6,176 bases of DNA from Flavobacterium sp. UBA6135 (GTDB lineage: Bacteria > Bacteroidota > Bacteroidia > Flavobacteriales > Flavobacteriaceae). The first letter of the stretch is position 1. Each line of letters begins with the position of its first letter. The notes below the pieces were generated by a model that made no database searches, was not told the DNA's origin, and was given only the letters and a program-made list of their open reading frames with translations. The DNA lies in NCBI RefSeq assembly GCF_002428305.1, contig NZ_DIVJ01000045.1:1-6176 (forward strand), given 5' to 3'. The position numbers and the translations under genes were made by a program. Below are positions 1-5,570 of this stretch, piece after piece.

Positions 1-22
1 ACCTAGCAAGTGATTGTGGGGT

Positions 23-220
23 TTATTCATTCTTTTTATTTTTTCTCAAATTATTCCTTGAAACAAAAGCCATTATTAATCCAAAAAAAACAAAATGGAA
101 AAGTGATTTATAAATGTTAAATTCATCATTGAAAGAATAATTAAAACCAGCCATTAACAATGCAAATATAGATCCGGATACTAAAAATGTTTTAATAAAG
201 AACGTTGTTTCAGGTTTCAT
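23..220 (-). CDS. Small two-helix membrane protein, function unknown
   Basis: This 65-residue protein is not one I recognise. Two hydrophobic stretches, at about residues 8-27 and 38-54, look like membrane helices joined by a short polar loop (NYSFNDEFNIYKS). The C-terminal tail, RNNLRKNKKNE, is strongly basic, so by the positive-inside rule both ends are likely cytoplasmic. The ATG at 220 is the only sensible start, because the first helix begins soon after it. The gene lies downstream of creD on the same strand. The gap is 148 bases and contains an exact TATATTTG box, so it is probably transcribed on its own. Hydrophobicity pattern, frame and promoter together make it a likely real gene, but nothing indicates a role. 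Confidence 0.65.
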   Translation of the reverse strand: MKPETTFFIKTFLVSGSIFALLMAGFNYSFNDEFNIYKSLFHFVFFGLIMAFVSRNNLRKNKKNE

Positions 221-263
221 AGTTTGTTAGAGTTAGAAAACTTTATTTTTGTAAGATATTTTT

Positions 264-271
264 CAAATATA
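264..271 (-). promoter_or_regulatory. Candidate -7 promoter box for the 65-residue membrane protein
   Basis: Read on the minus strand this is TATATTTG, an exact match to the Bacteroidetes -7 consensus TAnnTTTG. It lies 43 bases before the ATG at 220. The -33 region about 19 bases further upstream holds only a T-run (GGTTTTT) and no clear TTTG, so the promoter is supported by one element only. Confidence 0.45.
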
Positions 272-368
272 ATTAAATAAAATTAATTTGAAAAACCATC
301 CAGAAACCAACCCTATATAGCAATCCTTAATGAGCCTTAATTTCTAAATGGTTTAAAAATAAGAATAC

Positions 369-1712
369 TTAATTCCCGGCTCCCCAATCAATCTTTCGCG
401 AAAAATACATCACCGCCGCTAAAATCATGAAAAGACCAATGCTTCCTACCAACAACGCATAATCTTCCATTTGAATGATCACAAATATAAACGTGTATAA
501 TGCTGTTAAGGAAATACCAATAAACAACGGAAACTTTTTGTTCTTGAGAATTGAAATGGCATAAAATGAAATCAAAAGAATTACAGAACTTGCAGCTATA
601 ACATAGGCTAACGTAAAACTACTGTGTTCTGTAATGGAAATTAGCAATGTATAAAACATAATCAACGCCAATCCAATCATCGAATATTGAAAAATATGAA
701 TGTTGATTTTACTGATGGATTGAATCAGGAAAAAGATTAAAAAAGTTAAGCCAATAACCAAAAATCCGTATTTGGAAGCCCGTTCGTTTTGTTGGTATTC
801 ATCAACTGGAGTGATAAAATCTACGCCAAACGTATAAGGCCGCAAATTGGGTAACGATTCAAACGATTGTTGTGCAAACGGTCTGTTGAGGTGTAAAACT
901 TCCCAATCGGCTTTGAAACCGTTAGCCGTAATTTCTTTGTTTTTTTCGTTGGGGATGTAATTCCCCATAAAACTCGGCGAATGCCAATTAGATTCCATCT
1001 TTGCAACCGTAGTTTTTCCAATCGGAGCAAAATAAATGCCTTTACTACCATTATAGTTGATGTTAAAGTTGAATGCTAACGAGACATCGTTTTGTAATTT
1101 TTGAAGGTTAACAACGCCGGTTTCTAACGTGGCAATTTTATCAGAACTCAAACTTTGTGTGGGCTCAAAAAGATAGGATTGATCACCGAGTTTTAAATTT
1201 ACTTGACTTTTAATGCTTTTTAAATTGGTGGTTCTGATGATAATGGTAGCTTTTTCCCAAACAATATCCTCTTGCGGAATGTTGTTGATTTCAAAGTTTG
1301 GCTTGGCGTAATGTCCGGAAAAATTCATTTCGGCTGTAAACACATTTGATTTATACAAACCGCGTTCCAAGGGTTTTGCCATAGTAACCACACTTTTGTT
1401 TTTTAATTCTTCCGGGAAGAAATAAGCCGTTTGAATTTCAGTTTTTCGGGTTTTGATTTGTTTATTTGAAACGGGATCAATGACATAGGACTCACTGTAT
1501 TTCTTATAAGGAATTTTTAAAATGGGTCCATAAAAATGAATGCTTTCTCCCCATTTTTCGGAAGTTTCAGAAACTACTTCTTTTTGGCGTTGTGTGCGTT
1601 CTTCAATTAAGTTTCTGACAAAGAAAAGCGGAATTAAAAGAATTAAAGTTAAAAAACCTATCAACATGATTTTGGCAGTGTTGGATTGTAAAAAGCCGGA
1701 TTGTTTTTCCAT
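369..1712 (-). CDS. creD: CreD family inner-membrane protein
   Basis: This 447-residue protein matches the length and layout of CreD (about 450 residues in E. coli). One N-terminal helix (about 14-33) is followed by a large, probably periplasmic domain (about 35-310) and a block of roughly five helices (about 315-335, 339-359, 366-389, 393-413, 418-437). Recognisable family stretches are GESIHFYGPILKIPY (55-69), ERGLYKSNVFTAEMNFSGHY (116-135), WHSPSFMGNYIP (243-254) and the segment from IHIFQY through ITEHSSFTLAYVIAA (338-374). In gamma-proteobacteria creD belongs to the CreBC or BlrAB regulon and is linked to envelope stress, colicin tolerance and beta-lactam response. Its biochemical activity is unknown. 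Here no creB or creC is visible. The gene is last in a run headed by a winged-helix regulator, 26 bases after the 104-residue protein, so control is probably by that regulator. Confidence 0.95.
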   Translation of the reverse strand: MEKQSGFLQSNTAKIMLIGFLTLILLIPLFFVRNLIEERTQRQKEVVSETSEKWGESIHFYGPILKIPYKKYSESYVIDPVSNKQIKTRKTEIQTAYFFPEELKNKSVVTMAKPLERGLYKSNVFTAEMNFSGHYAKPNFEINNIPQEDIVWEKATIIIRTTNLKSIKSQVNLKLGDQSYLFEPTQSLSSDKIATLETGVVNLQKLQNDVSLAFNFNINYNGSKGIYFAPIGKTTVAKMESNWHSPSFMGNYIPNEKNKEITANGFKADWEVLHLNRPFAQQSFESLPNLRPYTFGVDFITPVDEYQQNERASKYGFLVIGLTFLIFFLIQSISKINIHIFQYSMIGLALIMFYTLLISITEHSSFTLAYVIAASSVILLISFYAISILKNKKFPLFIGISLTALYTFIFVIIQMEDYALLVGSIGLFMILAAVMYFSRKIDWGAGN

Positions 1713-1738
1713 TATATAATGAATTAGTGATTAAATAA

Positions 1739-2053
1739 TTAAAATTTGATTTCGTTGGTTACGAGTAAAAAATAGAATAGAGCAATGGGAATATTGGCTA
1801 AAACAATTAGTATTTTAATCCCAAAATACGTTCTATGGTTGTGCATGAAAACAAAATGATGCAACAGATTCATCAACACGGCACCATTGGTAAAAATGGC
1901 AAGTAGTACATAGAAAATGCCGCAAACAATAACAATGTCTTTATCCGGTGCAACTTGATATAAAATCAAGAGTAACGTTCCAATTACAAATGAGCCAATT
2001 GCAATTTGTGTGGATAATTGTCCGGTTTGGAATTCATAGGTTTTTTGTGTCAT
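1739..2053 (-). CDS. Small three-helix membrane protein between DUF1361 and creD
   Basis: This 104-residue protein does not belong to a family I can name. It has three hydrophobic segments, at about residues 16-34, 39-62 and 78-98. Between the second and third lies a histidine-rich loop (LLHHFVFMHNHRTYFG, about 63-78). The histidines could be functional, but nothing in the sequence proves metal binding. The ATG lies only 3 bases after the stop of the DUF1361 gene, and creD starts 26 bases after this gene ends. That spacing implies one transcript with probable translational coupling to DUF1361. A role alongside CreD and DUF1361 in the membrane is inference from position only. Confidence 0.8.
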   Translation of the reverse strand: MTQKTYEFQTGQLSTQIAIGSFVIGTLLLILYQVAPDKDIVIVCGIFYVLLAIFTNGAVLMNLLHHFVFMHNHRTYFGIKILIVLANIPIALFYFLLVTNEIKF

Positions 2054-2056
2054 AGT

Positions 2057-2719
2057 TTAAAATTTTTTGTTAGAAGAAAAAGTGGTTGAAGCCACGAAAT
2101 AAATGAGTAATAAAAAGGTGCCAAATCCCAGTGTGAAATGTTGTACTTCACGAATGAATAATGATTCACAACAAGAAAAGACCAATTGCATCGGATTGGT
2201 TAAAATATCCCAACTGTTGAATCGGAGAAATCGGCCCAAATAAATTCCAAAAGCGGTTAAATAGAGAATCATAAAAATCAGAAATTGACTGATTTTTTTG
2301 GAATAGTGAAGGGTTAGAATTTTTTCAATCGTAAATAAGGAATACAAACCAAACAAGAATCCGGTAATAGCGAAAGAGGAAACAACTATTAAATCATACC
2401 AAATGGGTACAGTTTGAAATTTATCCAAATGAAAAAAATCGGTAATGATATAGAACGAATTCGGGAAGAACAACAACCACAGTAATAACATACCAATTCT
2501 CAATCCTTTCTTTTCTTGCAATGAAACAGATGTAGCTACTAGTGACGAAATTAAATAGGGTAAAGCCCCAAGAACTAAATTCCAAACCAAAAAGAAAAAG
2601 AACACACTTTGTGTCACTTTTGCCCGAATCAATAAGAGTAGAAAACAAAACACCGTTAGTGTGATTAAAACAACGGCTTCTTTTTTTCTGGTGTTTAAAT
2701 AATAGGTTAGTTTTTTCAT
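2057..2719 (-). CDS. DUF1361 domain multi-pass membrane protein
   Basis: This 220-residue integral membrane protein has the hallmarks of the DUF1361 family. These are the WLLFFPNSFYIITDFFHL stretch (81-98), PIWYDL (105-110), and GIYLGRFLRFNSWDIL (158-173). The conserved Pro-Asn, Thr-Asp, Trp-Tyr-Asp, Gly-Arg and Asn-Ser-Trp-Asp residues sit at the ends of hydrophobic helices. About six or seven helices cover the chain, beginning near residues 14-31 and ending near 194-210. No activity is known for the family. The gene follows the winged-helix regulator by 45 bases, and that gap contains a palindromic operator-like element ending 4 bases from the start codon. It is tightly linked to the 104-residue protein and creD downstream, so it probably belongs to the same envelope-related unit. 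Confidence 0.88.
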   Translation of the reverse strand: MKKLTYYLNTRKKEAVVLITLTVFCFLLLLIRAKVTQSVFFFFLVWNLVLGALPYLISSLVATSVSLQEKKGLRIGMLLLWLLFFPNSFYIITDFFHLDKFQTVPIWYDLIVVSSFAITGFLFGLYSLFTIEKILTLHYSKKISQFLIFMILYLTAFGIYLGRFLRFNSWDILTNPMQLVFSCCESLFIREVQHFTLGFGTFLLLIYFVASTTFSSNKKF

Positions 2720-2723
2720 TTTT

Positions 2724-2747
2724 AAAGTACTTTGTATTTCAAAGTTA
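2724..2747 (-). promoter_or_regulatory. Second operator-like palindrome, before the DUF1361 gene
   Basis: On the plus strand ACTTTG (2729-2734) and CAAAGT (2740-2745) form 6-base inverted arms around a 5-base AT spacer. The left arm overlaps a second palindrome, AAAGTACTTT (2724-2733). The element ends 4 bases from the start codon. The 18 bases CATTTTTAAAGTACTTTG (2717-2734), which include the start codon, are identical to 3808-3825 before the 207-residue gene. On the minus strand the site also contains TAACTTTG, an exact TAnnTTTG box, but no convincing -33 element lies upstream. It may be an internal promoter with an operator, or an operator inside the transcript region. Confidence 0.6.
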
Positions 2748-2764
2748 ATGGATAAAAAAATAGG

Positions 2765-3061
2765 TCAGTTTTTTTTAATTAATTTTTCTAAAGCATCAAT
2801 ATGGTCTTGAAAAGCTTTTTTTCCAAGTTTGGTGGCTTTGTAACTTGTGTTAGGTTTTTTACCAATAAATTGTTTTTCAACAGCGATATATTCTTCAGAT
2901 TCTAAAGCTTTTGCATGGGAGGCAAGGTTACCATCGGTTGCACCCAACAATTCTTTCAACGTGTTAAAATCGGCACTTTCATTTACCATCAGAATCGACA
3001 TGATGCCCAGTCGTATGCGATGGTCAAAGGCTTTGTTTATATTTTGTATGATGTTTTTCAT
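2765..3061 (-). CDS. Winged-helix transcriptional regulator (MarR/ArsR-like, HTH_34 type)
   Basis: This 98-residue single-domain DNA-binding protein has the compact winged-helix layout of the HTH_34 type. An N-terminal helix, FDHRIRLGIMSILM (12-25), is followed by the helix-turn-helix DFNTLKELLGATDGNLASHAKALESEEY (31-58), with the recognition helix about 44-55. A wing follows, VEKQFIGKKPNTSYKATKLG (61-80), and a C-terminal dimerisation helix (82-96). No ligand domain, metal-binding cysteines or other sensor module is present, so the inducing signal is not evident. The protein is encoded between two near-identical palindromic elements and is the best candidate to bind both. Its own start has no such element, so it is probably cotranscribed with the 207-residue membrane protein upstream (125-base gap) and so autoregulated. 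The ATG is placed correctly for the N-terminal helix. Confidence 0.9.
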   Translation of the reverse strand: MKNIIQNINKAFDHRIRLGIMSILMVNESADFNTLKELLGATDGNLASHAKALESEEYIAVEKQFIGKKPNTSYKATKLGKKAFQDHIDALEKLIKKN

Positions 3062-3127
3062 TTTGCAAAGGAAAGGAATTACTATTTTTTTTGGAACACA
3101 GATGGATAAAATTTGAAAAATTGAAAA

Positions 3128-3190
3128 GAATCTAAAAATCTAAAAATCGAACAATCCAAAAATCGAACAATCCAATAATCCAAAATCTAA
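3128..3190 (-). repeat. Short tandem repeat with 8-base period, between the 207-residue gene and the regulator gene
   Basis: Seven consecutive 8-base units run in perfect phase from 3128 to 3183, followed by an eighth with a one-base slip. On the minus strand the units fit TTnGATTn: TTGGATTA, TTGGATTG, TTCGATTT, TTGGATTG, TTCGATTT, TTAGATTT, TTAGATTC. Two 16-base blocks are exact copies (3144-3159 and 3160-3175). The repeat starts at the TAG stop codon of the membrane protein gene and fills half of the gap before the regulator start. No strong hairpin is formed. It may be neutral slippage DNA or a spacer that affects regulator expression. Confidence 0.8.
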
Positions 3191-3810
3191 CTTCTTTCAT
3201 ATTTAAAATACATAATACTACCATATAAAATGTGACAAACGCCGAAACCTAATGCCCAAAATAATAAGCCATAGCCTAAAAACCATGTAGAAAGCAGGCC
3301 CAAAACAATAAAGGTTAATCCTAAATAACGAACACCTCCTATTGTATATTTACTGGCATTTACACAAGCTAATCCGTAAAAGATTAAGGTGAGAGGAGCA
3401 ATTAGACCTAACATTTCTTTCTCAATAAGAAATAGTATAAAGAAACCTCCGGTAGCTAATGGAATTAAAAAGTTTATTACTAATCTTCTTGCTGTGCTGT
3501 TCCAAATGGTTTCATTGTTCTTTTTTGCTTTTTGAATGCTTAATAGAATTCCGGTTAGCAAAGAAAGTAAAGCTACAGATGCTGCAATCACTAATAGTCG
3601 GATAACCGCCTCTTCTGATATTACTAAATTCTTATAGGCTCCCATTGTTGACGTATCAAAGTAAATCGTTTTGTAAGCCATCCATGCTCCAATTAAAGCA
3701 TAGGTTCCGGCTAAAATCCCAGAAAGTCCACTCAACGATAAAAATCGTGAGGAACGGTTCATTAAATTTTTGATTTCAGAAAGGTCGTTGAGGTATTTCT
3801 CGTTTTCCAT
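3187..3810 (-). CDS. Multi-pass membrane protein paired with the winged-helix regulator
   Basis: The ATG at 3810 gives a 207-residue protein. An upstream in-frame ATG at 3861 would add 17 residues, but it would run through the promoter and operator, so the later start is chosen. The N-terminus MENEKYLNDLSEIKNLMNRSSRF (1-23) is a charged, soluble, probably cytoplasmic helix. It is followed by a first hydrophobic segment (about 27-46, rich in Gly, Ser and Ala), then segments at about 70-92, 111-130, 134-151, 160-178 and 182-202, giving six helices. I recognise the arrangement, a small membrane protein directly before a winged-helix regulator, as common in Flavobacteria, but I cannot give a functional name. 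It heads the cluster and has the best-supported promoter. A role as membrane partner or sensor for the regulator is speculative. Confidence 0.85.
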   Translation of the reverse strand: MENEKYLNDLSEIKNLMNRSSRFLSLSGLSGILAGTYALIGAWMAYKTIYFDTSTMGAYKNLVISEEAVIRLLVIAASVALLSLLTGILLSIQKAKKNNETIWNSTARRLVINFLIPLATGGFFILFLIEKEMLGLIAPLTLIFYGLACVNASKYTIGGVRYLGLTFIVLGLLSTWFLGYGLLFWALGFGVCHILYGSIMYFKYERS

Positions 3811-3862
3811 TTTTAAAGTACTTTGAATTGCAAAGTAAAATATAATTTTTATTCTGACCAAA
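3811..3862 (-). promoter_or_regulatory. Promoter with overlapping operator-like palindrome, before the 207-residue membrane protein
   Basis: Read on the minus strand, TTTG (3859-3862) is followed by 20 bases and then TTACTTTG (3831-3838). This fits the Bacteroidetes -33/-7 promoter layout with one mismatch in TAnnTTTG. Overlapping the -7 box is an inverted repeat with 7-base arms, TACTTTG (3819-3825) and CAAAGTA (3831-3837), around a 5-base spacer. The left arm is also part of the palindrome AAAGTACTTT (3815-3824). A protein bound here would cover the -7 box and the likely start of transcription, as expected for repression. The same element recurs at 2724-2747. Confidence 0.65.
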
Positions 3863-3874
3863 ACATTTTTAGAT

Positions 3875-3882
3875 TATTTTTG
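3875..3882 (+). promoter_or_regulatory. Candidate -7 box giving a leaderless DUF1801 transcript
   Basis: TATTTTTG matches TAnnTTTG exactly and ends 4 bases before the ATG at 3887. Transcription from it would start at or beside the start codon. The -33 position holds only a weak TTCTG (3852-3856, 18 bases away). The support is therefore a single element in AT-rich DNA. Confidence 0.35.
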
Positions 3883-3886
3883 AAAA

Positions 3887-4252
3887 ATGAAACCAGCTGA
3901 AGAATACATTTTAAATCAACCTGAATTATACAGAGAGATACTTCTGAATTTGCAAGTCATTATCGAAAAAGAATTACCGGAAGCTGTTTTGCTTTTCAAA
4001 TGGAAAATTCCTTATTATTATGTAAACCGAAAACCATTTTGCTTTTTAAATGCAAGTCACAAAGGGAAATATGTAGATTTAGCTTTTAATAAAGGCTATC
4101 AACTTCAACAACATACGGAACTGTTGGTTGGTGAAAAGCGAAATACGTTTAAATCATTACGTTATTTTTCTTTAGAAGAAATTGACAATAAAGTTCTGGT
4201 TGATTTAATTAAAGAATCAAGGCTTTTCTATGAAAAAAAGCCTTTGTACTAA
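3887..4252 (+). CDS. DUF1801 domain protein (YdhG-like)
   Basis: This 121-residue soluble protein shows the DUF1801 pattern. It has an N-terminal helical stretch EEYILNQPELYREILLNLQVIIEKELPEA (5-33), then the strand motif FKWKIPYYYVNRKPFCFLNA (37-56), KGKYVDLAFNKG (59-70), and a C-terminal helix after LRYFSLEEID (91-100). Length is normal for the family. Some members, such as B. subtilis YdhG/Fra, have a frataxin-like fold and are linked to iron delivery. Whether this one binds iron cannot be told from the sequence, and most members are uncharacterised. There is no signal peptide, so it is cytoplasmic. It is divergent from the 207-residue membrane protein gene with only 76 bases between starts, so a regulator bound there could affect both. 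It converges on the cyclotransferase gene. Confidence 0.88.
   Translation: MKPAEEYILNQPELYREILLNLQVIIEKELPEAVLLFKWKIPYYYVNRKPFCFLNASHKGKYVDLAFNKGYQLQQHTELLVGEKRNTFKSLRYFSLEEIDNKVLVDLIKESRLFYEKKPLY
4219..4244. terminator. Hairpin at the end of the DUF1801 gene, possible terminator
   Basis: AAGGCTTTT (4219-4227) and AAAAGCCTT (4236-4244) form a perfect 9-base stem with an 8-base loop. It lies inside the last codons of the DUF1801 gene and close to the stop of the convergent cyclotransferase gene. No T-run follows directly on either strand, so a terminator role is uncertain. Confidence 0.3.
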
Positions 4253-4298
4253 TTATCTTTAGGGTTACTTACTTGCTATTGAGATAGTTTAAAAGTAA

Positions 4299-5378
4299 TT
4301 ACTCAAAATTCACTTTTAATTCAAACATCTTATCCCAATTCTTTCCTGTCACAAAAATAGTTTTTGTTTTAGGGTTGTATGCAATGCCATTCAGCACATC
4401 AATATCCGGATGTTGCGTGACTTGTTTTTTTAATTCAGATAGATTGATGATACCTTCAATAGCTCCGGTTTTAGGGTCAATTATAGCAATGGAATCTTTT
4501 TGATACACGTTGCCGTAAATTTTACCGTCAATCCATTCCAACTCGTTTAATGCAGTGATTTTTCGTATATTGGAATATACGTTAATGTAATCTGTCATTT
4601 CAAAAGTCTCCGGATTCATAATCCATATTTTTTCTGTGCCATCGGTTTGGTACAGGTTTGTACCGTCGTTGCACAAACCCCAACCTTGAATACGTTTGGT
4701 ATAATTGAATGTTTTGATGCGTTCTAAGTTATCGGCATTGTAAACAAAACCCACCAGACTTGTCCAGGTGAGTTGGTACACTTTATTGTTTAAAATAGTA
4801 ATGCCTTCACCAAATAAATCATCAGTTAGTTCTACAATTTGATGTACTTTACCTGTTTTATAATCGGTTTTTCTTAAACTTGATTTTCCTTTAGTTCGAG
4901 TTCCGGCACCTTCACCGTTTCCGGTTCCTTCAAACAGCGTGTCACGGTGAAATTCTAAACCTTGTGTATAGGCTTTGATGTCGTGCGGATAGATATTTAT
5001 AATTGAATAAGAAAGTAGTTTAGGCTCCACATTTGAAACCAATTCTGAACGATAGGAAGTTTCCACATACTCCTTTTCAAAATAGATTAAAGCTTTCAGG
5101 TTTTGATAGCCTAATTTTTCATTGGCAAAAGCAAAGGTGAAAGGTTCGTTGCCCACTACTTTACCAATTTTTTTGTTGTTTACATAAAAAATAATACTGT
5201 CAATTGTCTTGTTTTTTGCATTGACAATGTCTAAAGTAGCTGCTTCAGTAGGGTTATATTGTGATTTTAAGACACTGGTGTTAAAAGAAAACCAATCCGA
5301 TTTATCTTTTTTAGTGTCGTCACAACTAAGGAATAAAATGCTTAATAAAATGAATGAGAATACGTTACGGTTTTTCAT
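4299..5378 (-). CDS. Glutaminyl-peptide cyclotransferase (beta-propeller type), lipoprotein
   Basis: This enzyme family (glutamine cyclotransferase, plant/bacterial type) converts N-terminal glutamine of peptides to pyroglutamate. The ATG at 5378 gives 359 residues and a lipoprotein signal, KNRNVFSFILLSILFLSC, with the lipidated cysteine at 19. A longer in-frame start at 5471 would bury this signal and overlap the SRP RNA promoter, so it is rejected. Residues about 25-115 look like an added Ig-like beta domain. The propeller follows, with family stretches YTQGLEF (137-143), EGTGNGEGAGT (150-160), LFGEGITIL (188-196), YQLTW (201-205), GWGLCNDG (232-239), LNELEWIDGKIYGNVYQ (277-293) and DVLNGIAYNP (327-336). 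Aspartates at 20 and 21, directly after the cysteine, recall the acidic signals of surface-exposed Bacteroidetes lipoproteins, although the match is weak. Location is outer membrane or periplasmic. It appears to be a single-gene unit. Confidence 0.92.
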   Translation of the reverse strand: MKNRNVFSFILLSILFLSCDDTKKDKSDWFSFNTSVLKSQYNPTEAATLDIVNAKNKTIDSIIFYVNNKKIGKVVGNEPFTFAFANEKLGYQNLKALIYFEKEYVETSYRSELVSNVEPKLLSYSIINIYPHDIKAYTQGLEFHRDTLFEGTGNGEGAGTRTKGKSSLRKTDYKTGKVHQIVELTDDLFGEGITILNNKVYQLTWTSLVGFVYNADNLERIKTFNYTKRIQGWGLCNDGTNLYQTDGTEKIWIMNPETFEMTDYINVYSNIRKITALNELEWIDGKIYGNVYQKDSIAIIDPKTGAIEGIINLSELKKQVTQHPDIDVLNGIAYNPKTKTIFVTGKNWDKMFELKVNFE

Positions 5379-5400
5379 GTGAATTATAATAGAATCGAAG

Positions 5401-5408
5401 CAAATATA
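5401..5408 (-). promoter_or_regulatory. Candidate -7 box for the cyclotransferase gene
   Basis: On the minus strand this reads TATATTTG, an exact TAnnTTTG match, 22 bases before the ATG at 5378. No clear TTTG lies 19-21 bases upstream. It is back to back with the SRP RNA promoter, only 24 bases from that promoter's -33 element. Confidence 0.5.
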
Positions 5409-5432
5409 ACAATTTGAATCGAGTAAAATTAC

Positions 5433-5462
5433 TTGCAAAAACATAAAAAGATTGTATATTTG
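5433..5462 (+). promoter_or_regulatory. Promoter of the SRP RNA gene
   Basis: TTG (5433-5435), 19 bases, then TATATTTG (5455-5462) match the Bacteroidetes promoter closely. The predicted start of transcription, 4-6 bases after the -7 box, coincides with the first base of the SRP RNA terminal helix at about 5467. Confidence 0.8.
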
Positions 5463-5466
5463 CAGC

Positions 5467-5560
5467 GGCAAGTCCTACACGACCAGCTCCTGCAAACTCC
5501 TCCAGGGTGGGAACACAGCAAAGGTATGCGGTTGTAGCGGTGCGATGTAGGTCGCTTGCC
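5467..5560 (+). ncRNA. ffs: Signal recognition particle RNA, small bacterial (4.5S-like) type
   Basis: The RNA pairs with the Ffh protein to target membrane and secreted proteins to the translocon. The diagnostic domain IV core is present. CAGG (5503-5506) sits opposite AGCA (5517-5520) as the symmetric internal loop, and a GTG/CAC stem (5507-5509 with 5514-5516) closes a GGAA tetraloop (5510-5513). Below the core CCT pairs with AGG (5499-5501 with 5522-5524), and CTGCAA pairs with TTGTAG with one G-U (5489-5494 with 5532-5537). The terminal helix is GGCAAG with CTTGCC (5467-5472 with 5555-5560) and CCTACA with TGTAGG (5474-5479 with 5546-5551). Length of about 94 bases fits the short form without an Alu domain. 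It has its own promoter and a following T-run. Ends may be off by a few bases. Confidence 0.93.
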
Positions 5561-5570
5561 ATTTTTTTTT
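5555..5570 (+). terminator. T-run ending the SRP RNA
   Basis: The 3' strand of the SRP RNA terminal helix (CTTGCC) is followed by one A and then nine T residues (5562-5570). The RNA's own closing helix would act as the terminator stem. Confidence 0.6.

Noticed and set aside
291..355. Inverted repeat AAACCAT / ATGGTTT downstream of creD as a terminator
   Set aside because: Only 7 bases with a loop of roughly 50 bases and no T-run; likely chance in AT-rich DNA.
821..1051. Minus-strand reading frame inside creD in another frame
   Set aside because: The creD frame is well supported across this stretch by family motifs; the alternative has none.
2421..2648. Minus-strand reading frame inside the DUF1361 gene in another frame
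   Set aside because: The DUF1361 motifs, including WYDL and the FFPN stretch, lie in the main frame over the same bases.
2847..3116. Plus-strand reading frames opposite the winged-helix regulator
   Set aside because: They are antisense to a well-supported regulator and show no family features.
3128..3190. CRISPR array
   Set aside because: The period is 8 bases with no spacers; it is a simple tandem repeat.
3811..3861. Upstream in-frame start adding 17 residues to the 207-residue membrane protein
   Set aside because: It would place coding sequence through the -7 box and the palindrome shared with the DUF1361 upstream region, and the later ATG gives the same start-to-operator distance as at DUF1361.
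5379..5471. Upstream in-frame start adding 31 residues to the cyclotransferase
   Set aside because: It would put sequence before a good lipoprotein signal peptide and overlap the SRP RNA promoter.
5365..5562. Minus-strand reading frame opposite the SRP RNA
   Set aside because: It is antisense to a clearly folded structural RNA and resembles no protein; its composition reflects the RNA stem sequences.
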